A stretch of DNA of 64,000 nucleotides from Selaginella tamariscina (Eukaryota > Streptophyta > Lycopodiopsida > Selaginellales > Selaginellaceae): the NCBI GenBank assembly GCA_003024785.1, contig PUQB01000006.1, positions 657,817-721,816 on the forward strand, in the 5' to 3' direction. The notes beneath the pieces were generated by a model. The model saw only the letters and a program-made list of their open reading frames with translations, searched no databases and was not told the DNA's origin. This document shows, one piece after another, positions 44,679 through 58,866 of this stretch. How positions within the stretch are numbered: the first letter of the stretch is position 1; every line of letters begins with the position of its first letter. The position numbers and the translations under genes are program-made.

Positions 44679-46069
44679 GGAGGTTTAAGTGCATGTACCT
44701 CCTCAGAGAGTCGGTGTTCGATGAGAATTAGAAGTTGATATTGATTTTCAATATCAATTTCATTTTAGAGTCGAATACGATTATTCAAAAGACGGTTTCT
44801 TGACTCTGCATCATGGTCGCAAATGTGGGCACTTAAAGAACAAATAAAGTATGTATCTTCAATCTTTCGGAATATTGAAAAATAGAACTATTCTTGACTC
44901 AAGGTTTGATTGTATTCCTTGGGTTAGTTGTTAGTTCTATCTCAAGGTTTGATGGTGTTCCTTGAGTTGGTTCAATATTCTTGTAAGTATGATATTGTGT
45001 AGCGGGATTAGCTCAAGAAGATGGTGTCCCTTCTTGATGATTGTAGTTCAAGGTTCGTCCAATATCCGTTCGAGAATATGAGGTTTCCTATCACCTCATC
45101 TGTTGAGATATTTATATTCTAAACTTTGGCAGAATTTGTGACAATCTTTTCAAGATTGGTTATAAATGACTTGTCAAAGTATGGTATGATATCTCTTCAA
45201 TATTGAGTTTGGAGCGCTCAATATCAAACTTGGTTATGATCACATGAGGTGGCCGTAATCATATAATATAAAGACTCAAGTGGATTTGAGTCTGACACTT
45301 TGGTAAGGCACTACCTTAGTGTTATAACTTGAAACGTGTTTTCAAGTTAGTTGAGAAATGAGACATTTCTCAATACATTGCTTGAGGGGCAATGTGATAC
45401 TTTCTGGATTGCTAGGTGTCTAGAGTGAATAATGTATCTTAGTTCAATGTACTGAACTAGATATTTTATTCATGTTTGGGGAGATCTATTGAATTATAAG
45501 GTATGACTAAAACATGAAGTTGATATAACACTTCAGTGTTATGATAACATTTATGTGGAGGTTGATATCTTACTAAATCAATTAGATGAACCAGACACTA
45601 GTTCATGATTCCTCTTAGTCTCTGAACAAGTTCCTCGAATACTGTCATAACATTATATTTCCGTCTCAAAATTGAAGTTCGGTTCATGTAAACTAAGACC
45701 ATGTCTATATTATAGTTGTAGCATTTTGATAAATTGATATGATTGTAAGTTTATATCCACTAGTATAACAACTAGTTGATAAACTTAGGATTTGAACGTT
45801 AAAACGATCATTATCCATTCGAGTATCAATATCGAAATTACAACTGTTTATGAATAAGGATTAGTTTAAAAAGATGTTTATCAAAACACTAATTGCTTGA
45901 ATTAGTGAAAATGCTATACTTCGGTATAGTGTTGAGAAACATTTACAAATCAATTTAAAGTTGGAAATAAATATAATGTTATGGAGGCGTGCAGTATTAC
46001 GAGTTCAGGGAGACTCTTATCGTGGAAACTAAGTTTTAAAATTCGGTATTTTGAACTTAGTACGATAAG
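44679..46069 (+). other. Stem-loop chain in LARD interior (copy B)
   Basis: At least 16 local, non-overlapping inverted repeats with perfect 6-10-bp stems. Examples: 44679-44702, 44735-44757 (TTGATATTGA arms), 45013-45037, 45078-45099, 45142-45158, 45200-45224, 45272-45293, 45326-45348, 45351-45373 (TTGAGAAATG arms), 45375-45395, 45440-45459, 45525-45542, 45586-45606, 45887-45907, 45914-45929 (six-bp stem, TTCG loop) and 46016-46069 (long two-part hairpin). Equivalent hairpins occur in copies A, C and E. No ORF explains them. Confidence 0.8.
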
Positions 46070-47100
46070 GAGTTAGGAATATTGAATGGCATCTAGTATG
46101 ATGTGCTCTTTGGGAATGAGTACAATGATGACAATTAAGAACGTGTTATCTAAAGGTTGTCGATTGAGGCACTAGAGATGGGTTGAATTTCCTGGTTTCC
46201 ACATTGGTTTGTAAGAAAGGTATGTTAGCTTATCTGGTCCCTGAACTGGTCGGTGTTATGAAAGAGTACAAAGTGGTTGTGAAAGACGAATGGTAAGTGC
46301 TATCACACTTGTTGTGGATTTGACTGAATTTGATTCCTATCGGGAATAAATTTATGTTAATAACACACCAAGTGGATGGCAGTTGGCAAGACCTTGTTGT
46401 ATACATGTGTACAGCCATGCGCCTCTGTGATCGCCTCTGGCCAGATTGACATGTTTACAAAGAACAGGGTTTTACGAATTGTACTCTTATATCGGAAAAG
46501 AGCTTGATTCCGATAAAAGTCTCATACTTAGTCTGGCGTAGCTATATACTAACAAGATAGGTATAGTAGCAGACCCTTATGAAAAGGGGTAATGAGAAAC
46601 ACCGAGGGATGCAGAGATGTAAGCTATAATACATGTATGTGGAATGTGGAAAATTGGAAAACGTGAAGGTGTTTGGTCAAGCATTTGAGAAGTGCTTGTT
46701 TGTGTTAGACGACAGGGTCGTCAACAGCATTTAATATTAAGGAATAAAGCAAGTCTTTATTTCTTTTAACCAAGGGGCCGGCAACAACACTAACTAGAGG
46801 CCTCCAATATAAATTCTAGTTAAGTAAAGAAATTAACCAGTGTTGTGTGCGTCGGGTGACAGACTTTGCAGACGTGCAAAAGGTCTCCAAGTGACTTCAT
46901 GTCGCAGGTGGTGCCTCCGGCAGCTGGGTTTACGACTCAGTGAACGACGGTTCTGAAGTACTTGGTTTCGCGTAATGCAAGGGGGGTAATAAATTATGTG
47001 AACTTTTGGCTGACTCCGCATAGAGTGATATGTTAGTTTTGGTTAGTTTTTTTAACATTATCTAGTCTTGGAGTTGGACGTCAACGAGGACGTTGACATT

Positions 47101-47117
47101 TTCAAAGGCGGGGAGTG
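47101..47117 (+). promoter_or_regulatory. Polypurine tract, copy B
   Basis: TTCAAAGGCGGGGAGTG directly before the 3' LTR. The same purine tract is at 57160-57176 (copy E) and, reversed, at 4233-4249 (copy A). Confidence 0.75.
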
Positions 47118-48815
47118 TGTCATAGTTTTTACTATGACTCCCCTTTACTTTGGACGTTGACTGTTGTTACGTACTATGTTGATAAGCCCTAGGTGTAGAA
47201 GAAACAGGCCCGCTTAGTGCACTTGGATATCTAGTGATGGTCCGGCCGGGTGTCATTAGGTATTTGCAAGAAACTCTGGGCGAAGCTAGCACTTCCATCT
47301 AGAAAACTCTTACCTTGGTTTTCCGTGTCCCGGTTGGATTAATGGCTAGTTCCGGTGAGTTCGGCATGTCGGATATGCTTAGAAATACCCCCAGGTTTGA
47401 CAGGTTAGGGTTTAGGGGTCGATGGATAACTCACCAAGTATGTTCCCTCTGGGAATGAGATTTCAGTGCTAGCCCACTTATGTAAACAGGAAAACAGGGG
47501 GGGGGGCCTCTGTCACATAAATAAGGTAGTATATAGGAGTGAGGGTTCCTGGGTTCATGACTGAGCTCGTTACTCTTCTCCCGGTGCAAGCTCTAGCTTG
47601 TGTCGTCAAGGCACAACCCTCTGTTGTGCCGCCCTAACTTCCAGATGCCAGGGGTACGTCCCACCTTCGGGGTAGCTTACCCTTAACGTTGGCGAATCCA
47701 TGCCTGGGAGGTCTTGTCGGAATGCACGTTCCAAGAGGCAGAGGTTGAGGCTTGTCTCCAGCCTCCTCCTCCACGTCAAGCTAGGTGTAGCACTCACGGC
47801 CAAGCAAGGCACATCCGTGTCCTTGTCCAACTGTGAGCGTGGGATCTTGTTTGACAGGTTCATGTTACTTGGTTCCTGAGGGTTCATTGAGGGGTTCTAG
47901 AGTCGGCATTTAGGAGCCACGTTTGTGGCACTTGGTGCAACTCTTGAATCTAAGGGCTATGGCATGATAGCCCACATCGGGGAAGGCAGTGTCACATGGA
48001 GATGTGACACTGGGCTAAACGTCACATGGTACAACGCTGAGGCACGCCCTTTGGGGTTATGTCATGGGCTTGTCGCCAAGGGGTTGGATACTTTAGCAAA
48101 CAGACATGCTTGTGCTTGCACTAGGGTGCTAAGCCTTGGGCATCCGCTCAAGGGAGGTTAGGTCTCATAACTAGGTGTGCTTTGGCACACTTGGTTAGGG
48201 GAGTGTTCTCCTTGGAATTCTCCCAAACCTAGCCTTAGGGAGTTTGCTTAGCAGAACACTCGTGTCTGCCTACAGTGCACACTCGTGTCCTCACTAAGTA
48301 CTAGCCCTAGGTCTAGGGTATAACTTGGCCACTCAAACCCTTAGGGGTTAGTCATGGTTCAGGGTACCCCTTGTCGCCCTAAAGGGGTTGTACTCCCGGA
48401 TGAGGGTGATTCCTCAAGGGGTAAGTGACATGCCTTAGCTCTGTCTAGGGGTATGTGTGGAACACACGTCTCCTTGATGGGGGTTAGGGCATGAGCCTGT
48501 CTAGGTCTTCTAGGGCAAGACCCTAAGTCAACTAGGGTTATCCCTCAAGGGTTTTGGGGGCAGACACTCTAGGGAGACTTAGGCTAAACCCTAAGTCAAC
48601 TAGGGTTATCCCTCAAGGGTTTTGGGGGTAGACACTCTAGGGAGACTTAGGCTAAACCCTAAGTCTCCTGTCCACTTGGGCATTAGAGTCTAACCTTAGG
48701 GGTCGTTGGGGTTGTTCTGGGAAACTTAGCGTTGCTCACACAGGGTGATGACGCCGAATGGCCACCTGGCAGCCACGTGTTGCCACGTGTTGGCCCTTTG
48801 GTTAAAACTCTGACA
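47118..48815 (+). repeat. Copy B 3' LTR
   Basis: 1,698 bases, TGTCATAG ... CTCTGACA. Includes a possible TATA box (agtatatagg, ~47528-47537), the GTGTCACAT hairpin (~47990), and two copies of the 68-base unit (~48528-48664). Confidence 0.9.
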
Positions 48816-51800
48816 TCAGGGATCAGATAAGCTAACATACCTTTCTTACAAACTAATGTGGAAACCAGGAAATTCAACCCATCTCTAGTGCCTCAATTGA
48901 CAATCTTTAGATAACACGTCTCTTAATTGTCACTCTCATTGTACTCATTCCCTAAAGAGCACATCATACTAGATGCCGTTCAATACTTCCTAACTCTTTA
49001 TCTCACTAAGTTTAAAATACCAAATTTTAAGACTTAGTTTCCACGATAAGAGTCTCTCTGAATTCAGAATACTGCACGCCTCCATAACATTATATTTATT
49101 TCCAACTCTTAAACTGATTTCGTAAATGTTTCTAAACTATACCGAAGTATAGCATTTTCACTAATTGAAGCAACTAGTGTTTTTATAAACATCTTTTAAA
49201 ACTAATCCTTATTCTATAAATAGTCGCAATTTTGATATTGATACTCTCGAATGGATAATGATCGTTTTAACGTTCAAATCCTAAGCTTATCAACTAGTTG
49301 TTATATTAGTGGATATAAACTTACAATCATATCAATTTATCGAAATGTTACAACTACATTATAGATATGGTTTTAGTTTACATGAACCGAACTTCAATTT
49401 TGAGATGGAAATATAATGTTACGACAGTATTTCGAGGAACTTTGTTCAGAGACTAAGAGGAATCATGAACTAGTGTCTGTTCATCTAATTGATTTAGTAA
49501 GATATCAACCTCCACATAAATGTTATCATAACACTAAGTGTTATATCAACTTCATGTTTCTGTCATACCTTATAATTCAATAGATCTCCCCAACATGAAT
49601 AAGATATCTAGTTCAGTATGTCGAACTAAGATACATTATTCATTCTAGACACCTAGTAATCCAGAAAGTACTACATTGCCCCTCAAGCAATGTATTGAGA
49701 AATGCCTCATTTCTCAACTAACTTAAAACACATTTCAAGTTATAACACTAAGGTAGTGCCTTACCAAAGTGTTGAACTCAAGTCCGCTTGAGTTTTTATA
49801 TTTCATGATTATGGCCACCTCATGTGATCATAACCAAGTCTTAATATTGAGCGCTCCAAACTCAATATTCAAAAATACCATACTATACTTTGACAAGTCA
49901 TTTATAATCAATCTTAAAAGACTGTCATAAATACTTTCAAAGTTTAAGATATGAATATCTTAATGAATGAGGTGATAGGAAACCTCATATTTTGTACCGA
50001 ATATGGGACCATACATTATAGTCATTGTATCACAATCATCAAGAAGGGACCATCTTCTTGAATAATCCCGCTACTTCTTTCAAGAATATTGAACCAAGGT
50101 CAAGGAACACCATCAAACCTTGAGATAAAAAAAGACTAACCCAAGGAATACAATCAAACCTTGAGTCAAGAATAGTTCTAATTTTTCAATATTCTAAAGA
50201 ACTGAAGATACTACTTTATAAGTTCTTTGAAGTCCCACATTTCGACCATGATGCAAAGTCAAGAAACCGTCTTTTGAATAATCGTATTCGACTCTAAAAT
50301 GAAATCGTTATTGAAAAACAATATCAACTTTTGATCCTCATCGAATACCGACTCTTGAGGAGGCATGCACTTAAACCTCCAATGGAAATCCACTGTTACT
50401 AGCTCATTGTAATTCTCAACATAATTATAAAACTTAGCAAGTTTCCTTACTTAGTTGATAAACAAATGGAGAACCTCAAATCATGCTCTTCTTAACCAAG
50501 GATCACCCTTGTTCAAGAGCTTATGCCCACATTGCAAACAACGTTACAATTTCAAGATTAAAAGTTAACAATGAAAAATGCACAAGTGTGCGCCGAACGC
50601 CTTCACTATGCAAGTCCTTCATTACTCAGTAAACTGAAAATGTAAACGTATGTTTCCAACATTACTCTTTGTGATAGATCATGCCATCCATCCAAAAAGC
50701 TGCATTGATAGGGATGCAACATTAAATCTGTTATGCCAAAATCTATTATTCTATCTCATTCTTATGATCCCATATGAGATAATTTCATAATCAAGTTAAC
50801 CGAGCTAGCTAACTTGAATACAGAGTGCGCGCTTACAACTAACTAAGGTTTCAAGTTGTACATGTTCAAATTAGGTACTTGAACTTAGTAAACTATTTCA
50901 CCTAATGTTACTTGCTAACGTCATCAAAATATTGCGAACATCAGACAATACTTTGATTACATTGGATGTTCGAACCAACTGCTTAACATATTCATCATAT
51001 GTTAATATTTGACATTTTGTTGTATTACAAGTTCATCACCATAGTCTGCTTCTAGAGTTACACTTCGAAACATGCACTATAATGAGAGCTTATTTACACT
51101 TTTATGTCAAAATGTAGTGTTTACTCTTATGTTTGAATATGCCCCTTCTTCCGAAGTCAAAGATGCACTTTCGAACATAAGTCTTTCCCCATTTAATATT
51201 GCTGAACCTGATATTGAATCTTGACCTAAGCCAAAACTCAATGGACACTGTCTGTTTCCAAATCATGTGTTATCCCAAATTCAAACACCTTAAAGAAAAA
51301 GAAAAATTTTCAATAATGTGTAGACTTAGGATATCACAAGACCCACTTCAAGACTTAGTTTGTAAGCCAGAACAAACTAACACGCCACGTCTTGTGGAAG
51401 TATATGGTAAAGTAACCCAACATTCATAAGGTAAATAACCTGGCATACAACTTGGAAGTGCTTCCAAGTGCTACCTTCTAAGTCCATAACCCACACCCAC
51501 TTATGAAGTAGGTGTACTTGAAGAGTTATAGATCTCAGGACCAACTCTCCACGCAGAATTCAGACATTAGCCGAAAGTGATAGAGTACTTCAAGAATTTA
51601 GAACTAACTAAACCCTAAAATACACTACACTTTAGGTAGTCCTACTGACCGTAGAGAATAGGCTCCGATACCAATTGTCAGAGTTTTAACCCAAAGGGCC
51701 AACACGTGGCAACACGTGGCTGCCAGGTGGCCATTCGGCGTCATCACCCTATGTGAGCAACGCTAAGTTTCCCAGAACAACCCCAACGACCCCTAGGGTT

Positions 51801-53442
51801 AGACTCTAATGCCCAAGTGGACAGGAGACTTAGGGTTTAGCCTAAGTCTCCCTAGAATGTCTGCCCCCAGAACCCTTGAGGGATAACCCTAGTTGACTTA
51901 GGGTTTAGCCTAAGTCTCCCTAGAGTGTCTACCCCAAAACCCTTGAGGGATAACCCTAGTTGACTTAGGGTCTTGCCCTAGAAGACCTAGACAGGCTCAT
52001 GCCTAACCCCCATCAAGGAGACGTGTGTTCCACACATACCCCTGACAGAGCTAAGGCATCGTCACTTACCCCTTGAGGAATCACCCTCATCCGGGAGTAC
52101 AACCCCTTTAGGGCGACAAGGGGTACCCTGAACCACGACTAACCCCTAAGGGTTTGAGTGGCCAATACCCTAGACCTAGGGCTAGTACTTAGTGAGGACA
52201 CGAGTGTGCGCCGTAGGCGGACACGAGTGTTCTGCTAAGCAAACTCCCTAAGGCTAGGTTTGGGATAACCCTAAGCACATGACCTTGCGAGTGCCTTACG
52301 AAAGGGCTTCTGCTAATAGCTTAGGTTGTTCAACCCTGGATTCCAAGGAGAACACTCCCCTAGCCAAGTGTGCCAAAGCACACCTAGTTACGAGACCTAA
52401 CCTCCCTTGAGCGGATGCCCAAGGCTTAGCACCCTAGTGCAAGCACAAGCATGCCTGTTTGCTAGAGTATCCAACCCCTTAGCACAAGCCCATGACATAA
52501 CCCCAAAGGGTGCCTCAGGCGTTGTACCATGTGACGTTTAGCCCAGTGTCACATCTCCATGTGACACTGCCTTCCCGATGTGGGCTATCATGCCATAGCC
52601 CTTAGATTCAAGAGTTGCACCAAGTGCCACAAACGTGGCTCCTAAATGCCAACTCTAGAACCCCTCAATGAACCCTCAGGAACCAGTAACATGAACCTGT
52701 CAAACAAGATCCCACGCCCACAGTTGGACAAGGAACACGGATGTCCCTTGCTTGGCCGTGAGTGCTACACCTAGCTTGACGTGGAGGAGGAGGCTGGAGA
52801 CAAGCCTCAACCTCTACCTCTTGGAACGTGCATTCCGACAAGACCTCCCAGACATGGATTCGCCAACGTTAAGGGTAAGCTACCCCGAAGGTGGGACGTA
52901 CCCCTGGCATCTGGAAGTTAGGGCGGCACAACAGAGGGTTGTGCCTTGACGACACAAGCTAGAGCTTGCACCGGGAGAAGAGTAACGAGCTCAGTCATGA
53001 ACCCAGGAACCCTCACTCCTATATACTACCTTATTTATGTGACAGAGGCCCCCCCCTGTTTTCCTGTTTACATAAGTGGGCTAGCACTGAAATCTCATTC
53101 CCAAAGGGAACATACTTGGTGAGTTATCCATCGACCCCTAAACCCTAACCTGTCAAACTTGGGGGTATTTCTAAGCATATCCGACATGCCGAACTCACCG
53201 GAACTAGCCATTAATCCAACCGGGACATGGAAAACCAAGGTAAGAGTTTTCTAGATGGAAGTGCTAGCTTCGCCGAGAGTTTCTTGCAAATACCTAATGA
53301 CACCCGGCCGGACCATCACTAGATATCCAAGTGCACCAAGCGGGCCTGTTTCTTCTACACCTAGGGCTTATCAACATAGTACAGTAGGTAACAACAGTCA
53401 ACGTCCAAAGTAAAGGGTTGAGTCATAGTAAAAACTATGACA
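48816..53442 (-). mobile_element. LARD-type retroelement, copy C (left part missing)
   Basis: Minus-oriented. Interior 48816-51675 matches copy A 5133-7900, primer site 51661-51675, LTR 51676-53442 (1,767 bases, two 68-base units). The other LTR and ~900 bases of interior are absent, replaced at the left by copy B. The right edge ACTATGACA abuts interior sequence of copy E (ataggactacc), so it probably inserted into E just downstream of E's primer site. Confidence 0.85.
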
Positions 53443-56400
53443 ATAGGACTACCTAAAGTGTAGTGTATTTTAGGGTTTAGTTAGTTTTAAATTCTTGAAG
53501 TACTCTATCACTTTCGGCTAACGTCTGAATTCTGTGCGGAGAGTTGGTCCTGAGATCTATAACTCTTCAAAGAACATCTACTTAATAAGTGGGTGTGGGT
53601 TATGGACTCCAATGTCGAAGACACTTGAAGACAACTTCCAAGTTGTATGCCAGGTTACTTTACCTTATGAATGTTTGGGTTACTTTACCATATACTTCCA
53701 CAAGACGTGGCGTGTTAGTTTGTTCTGGCTTACAAACTAAGTCTTGGAAGTGGGTCTGTGATATCCTAAGTCTACACATTATTGAAATTTTTTTTCTTTT
53801 TATTTAAGGTGTTTAGATTTGGGATAACGCATGATTTGAAAACAGATAGTGTCCTTTGAGTTTTGGCTTATGTCAAGATTCAATATCGGATTCAACTAGA
53901 GTGTTCAAACGGGGAAAGACTTATGTTAAATGTGCATCTTTGGCTTCGGGAGAAGGGGCATATTCAAACATAAGAGTGAACACTACATTCTGATAGAAGT
54001 TGTAAAATAAGCTCTCATTATAGTGCATGTTTTCCAGAGTGTAACTCCAAAAGTAGATTATGGTGATGAACTTATAATACAACGGAATGTCGGATATTGA
54101 CATATGATAAATATGTTAAGTAGTGGTTTGAAGATGCAATGTAATTAAAGTATTGTCTAATGTTCGCAATATTTTGATGACGCTAGCTACAAATAACTTT
54201 AGGTGGAATAGTTTACTAAGTTCAAGTCCCTTGATTTGAATAAAGTATAACATGAAACATTAGTTAGTTGTAAGCGCGCACTTTATATTCAGGTTGGCTA
54301 ACTTAGCTAACTCGTTTGAAGTTGTATCTCATATGAGATCATGAGAGAGATTTGGGATAACAATTTAAGGATTCTGCTTTCTTATCGGTACAGTTTCAGG
54401 ATAGATGGCATGATCTATCATAAAGAGTAATGTTGGAAACATACGTTTACATTTTCAGTTTACTGAGTAATGAAGAACTTATATAGTGAAGGTGTTCGGT
54501 GCACACTTGTGCATTTTCATTGTTAACTCTTTAATCTTGGAAACTGTAACGTTGTTTGCAATGTGGAGAGAAGATCTTAAACAAGGGTGATTCCTTGGTT
54601 AAGAAGAGCATGATTTGGGATTCTTCACTTTGTTTATCGACTAAATAAGGAAACTATTAAGTTTGATAACTTATGTTGAGAATTACCAATGAGCTAGTGA
54701 TAGTCGGATTTCCATTGGAGGTTTAAGTGCATGTACCTCCTCAAAGAGTCGGTGTTCGATGAGAATTAGAAATTGATATTGATTTTTAATATCAATTTCA
54801 TTTTAGAGTCGAATACGATTATTCAAAAGACGGTTTCTTGACTCTACATCATGGTCGCAAATTGGGCACTTAAAAAAAATAAAGTATGTATCTTCAATCT
54901 TTCGGAATATTGAAAAATAGAACTACTCTTGATTCAAGGTTTGATTGTATTCCTTGGGTTAGTTGTTAGTTCTATCTCAAGGTTTGATGGTGTTCCTTTA
55001 GTTGATTCAATATTCTTGTAAGTATGATATTATGTAGCGGGATTAGCTCAAGAAGATAGTGTCCCTTCTTGATTATTGTAGTTCAAGGTTTGTCCAATAT
55101 CCGATTCGAGAATATAGGTCTCTATCACCTCATCTGTTGAGATATTTATATTCTAAACTTTGCAGAATTTGTGACAATCTTTTCAAGATTGGTTATAAAT
55201 GACTTGTCAAAGTATGGTATGATATCTTTCAATATTGAGTTTGGAGCACTCAATATCAAACTTGATTATGATCACACGAGGTGGTAATTATAATATAAAA
55301 GACTCAAGTGGATTTGAGTCTGACACTTTGGTAAGGCACTACCTTAGTGTTATAACTTGAAACGTGTTTTCAAGTTAGTTGAGAAATGAGACATTTCTCA
55401 ATACATTGCTTGAGGGGCAATGGATACTTTCTGGATTGCTAGGTGTTAGAGTGAATAATGTATTTAGTTCAATGTATGAACTAGATATTTTATTCATGTT
55501 TGGGGAGATTATTGAATTATAAGGTATGACTAAAACATGAAGTTGATATAACACTTCAGTGTTATGATAACATTTATGTGGAGGTTGATATCTTACTAAA
55601 TCAATTAGATGAACCAGACACTAGTTCATGATTCCTCTTAGTCTCTGAACAAGTTCCTCGGAATACTATCATAACATTATATGTCCATTTTAAAAACTCA
55701 AGTTTGATTCATGTAAACTAAGACCATGTCTATATTATAGTTATAGTATTTTGATAGATTGATATGATTGTAAGTTTATATCCACTAGTATAACAACTAG
55801 TTATATATTAAGCTTAGGATTTGAACGTTAAAACGATCATTATCTATTTAAGAGTATCAATATCGAAATTGCGACTATTTATAGAATAAGGATTAGTTTT
55901 AAAAATGTTTATCAAAAAACACTAGTTGCTTCAATTAGTGAAAATGCTATACTTCGGTATAGTGTTGAGAAACATTTATGAAATCAGTTTAAGAATTGGA
56001 AATAAATATAATGTTATGGAGCCATGCAGTATTCTGAATTCAGAGAGACTTTATCGTGGAAACTAAGTCTTAAAATTGGTATTTTGAACTTAGTGAGATA
56101 AAGAGTTAGAAATATTAAGGCATCTAGTATGATGTGCTCTTTGGAATGAGTACAATGAGATGACAATTAAAGACGTGTTATCTAAAGGTTGTCGATTGAG
56201 GCACTAGAGATGGGTTGAATTTCCTGGTTTCCACATTGGTTTGTAAGAAAGGTATGTTAGCTTATCTGGTCCCTGAACTGGTCGGTGTTATGAAAGAGTA
56301 CAAAGTTGGTTGCGAAAGACAAATGGTAGTGCTATCACACTTGGTCGGGATTTGACTGAATTTGATTCCTATCGGGAATAAATTTATGTTAATAACACAC

Positions 56401-58866
56401 CAAGTGAATGGCAGTTGGTAAATTGGCAAGACCTTGTTGTATACATATGTACAGCCATGCGCCTCTGTGATCGCCTCTGGCCAGATTGACATATTTACAA
56501 AGAACAGGGTTTTACAACTTGTACTCTTATATCGGAAAAGAACTTGATTCCGATAAAAGTCTCATACTTAGTCTGCGTAGCTATATACTAATGAGAGATA
56601 GGTATAGTAGCAGACCCTTATGAAAAGGGGTAATGAGAAGCACCAGGGATGCAGAATGTATAAGCTATAATATCGTAACATGTGGAGATGTGGGACCATT
56701 GGAAAATCAAAAGAAATGCGAAGGTGTTTGGTCAAGCATTTGAGAAGTGCTTGTTGTGTGTTAGACGAAGAGGTCGTCAACAGCATTTAATATTAAGGAA
56801 TAAAGCAAGTTTTTATTTCTGTTAACCAAGGGGCCGGCAACAACACTAACTAGAGGCCTCCAATATAAATTCTAGTTAAGTAAAGAAATTAACCATTGTG
56901 TTGTGTGCGTCGGGTGACAGACTTTGCAGACGTGCAAAAGGTCTCCAAGTGACTTCATGTCGCAGGTGGTGCCTCCGGCAGCTAGGTTTACGACTTAGTG
57001 AACGACGGTTCTGAAGTACTTGGTTTCGCGTAATGCAAGGGGGTAATAAAATTATGTGAACTTTTGGCTGACTCCGCATAGAGTGATATGTTAGTTTTGG
57101 TTAATTTTCTCTAACATTATCTAGTCTTGGAGTTGGACGTCAACGAGGACGTTGACATTTTCAAAGGCGGGGAGTGTGTCATAGTTTTTACTATGACTCC
57201 TCTTTACTTTGGACGTTGACTGTTGTTACCTACTGTACTATGTTGACAAGCCCTACATGTAGTGAGAAACAGCCCCGCTTAGTGCACTTAGGTGTCTAGG
57301 GGTAGTCCGGCCGCTGTCCTTAGATATTGTGAGAAACTCTAAGCGAAGGTAGCACTTACCTTCTAGAAAACTCTTACCCTCGTTTTCCGTGTCCCAGTTG
57401 GATTAATGGTTAGTTCCGGTGAGTTCGCGTGTCGGATATGCTTAGAAATACCCCTAGGTTTGACAGGTTAGGGTTTAGGGTCGATGGATAACTCACCAAG
57501 TATTCCCTCTGGGAATGAGATTTCAGTGCTAGCCCACTTATGTAAACAGGAAAACAGGGGGGGGGGCCTCTGTCACATAAATAAGGTAGTATATAGGAGT
57601 GAGGGTTCCTGGGTTCATGACTGAGCTCGTTACTCTTCTCCCGGTGCAAGCTTAGCTTGTGTCGTCAAGGCACAACCCTCTGTTGTGCCGCCCTAACTTC
57701 CAGATGCAGGGTACGTCCCACCTTCGGGGTAGCTTACCCTTAACGTTGGCGAATCCATGCCTGGGAGGTCTTGTCGGAATGCACGTTCCAAGAGGCAGAG
57801 GTTGAGGTTGTCTCCAGCCTCCTCCTCCACGTCAAGCTAGGTGTGTAGCACTCACGGCCAAGCAAGGCACATCGTGTCCTTGTCCAACTGTGAGTGTGGG
57901 ATCTTGTTTGACAGGTTCACGTTACTTGGTTCCTGAGGGATAATTGAGGGGTTCTAGAGTTGGCATTTAGGAGCCACGTTTGTGGCACTTGGTGCACTCT
58001 TGAATCTAAGGGCTATGGCATGATAGCCCACATCGAAGGCAGTGTCACATGGAGATGTGACACTGGGCTAAACGTCACATGGTACAACGCCTGAGGACAT
58101 GCCCTTTGGGGTTATGTCATGGGCTTGTTGCCAAGGGGTTGGATACTTTAGCAAACAGACATGCTTGTACTTGCACTAGGGTGCTAAGCCTTGGGCATCC
58201 GCTCAAGAGAGGTTAGGTCTTATAACTAGGTGTGCTTTGGCACACTTGGCTAGGGGAGTGTTCTCCTTGGAATTCAAGGTTGAACAACCTAAACATGTTA
58301 GCAGGAGCCCTTTCGTGAGGCACTTGCAAGGTCATGTGCTTAGGGTTATCCCAAACCCAGCCTTAGGGAGTTTACTTAGCAGAACACTCGTGTCCGCCTA
58401 TGGTGCACACTCGTGTCCTCACTAAGTACTAGCCCTAGGTCTAGGGTATAACTTGGCCACTCAAACCCTTAGGGATTAGTTGGTTCATGGTACCCCTTGT
58501 CGCCCTAAAGGGGTTGTACTCCCGGATGAGGGTGATTCCTCAAGGGGTAAGTGACGATGCCTTAGCTCTGTCCAGGGGTATGTGTGGAACACACGTCTCC
58601 TTGATGGGGGTTAGGGCATGAGCCTGTCTAGGTCTTCTAGGGCAAGACCCTAAGTCAACTAGGGTTATCCCTCAAGAGTTCTAGGGGCAGACATTCTAGG
58701 GAGACTTAGGCTAAACCCTAAGTCTCCTATCCACTTGGGCATTAGAGTCTAACCCTAGGGGTCGTTAGGGTTGTTCTGGGAAACTTAGCGTTGCTCACAC
58801 AGGGTGATGACGCCGAATGGCCACCTAGCAGCCACGTGTTAGCCCTTTGGGTTAAAAACTCTGACA
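53443..58866 (+). mobile_element. LARD-type retroelement, copy E (5' LTR missing)
   Basis: Plus-oriented interior 53443-57176, purine tract at its end, and 3' LTR 57177-58866 (1,690 bases, one 68-base unit). 5' LTR and primer site are lost or displaced by copy C. It ends CTCTGACA and is followed by caagg, inside the left arm of the inverted repeat at 58.9 kb. Confidence 0.87.

Larger units (their letters stand above)
41126..48815 (+). mobile_element. LARD-type retroelement, copy B
   Basis: Plus-oriented. The 5' LTR (41126-43379) lacks its first ~165 bases and contains a solo gypsy LTR. Interior 43380-47117, 3' LTR 47118-48815. It ends CTCTGACA at 48815 and is followed by tcagg, interior sequence of copy C, into which it appears to have inserted. 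The left partner of the target duplication is lost. The interior has no retroelement proteins; the longest open frames (e.g. 43508-43720) are not Gag- or Pol-like. Confidence 0.85.
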
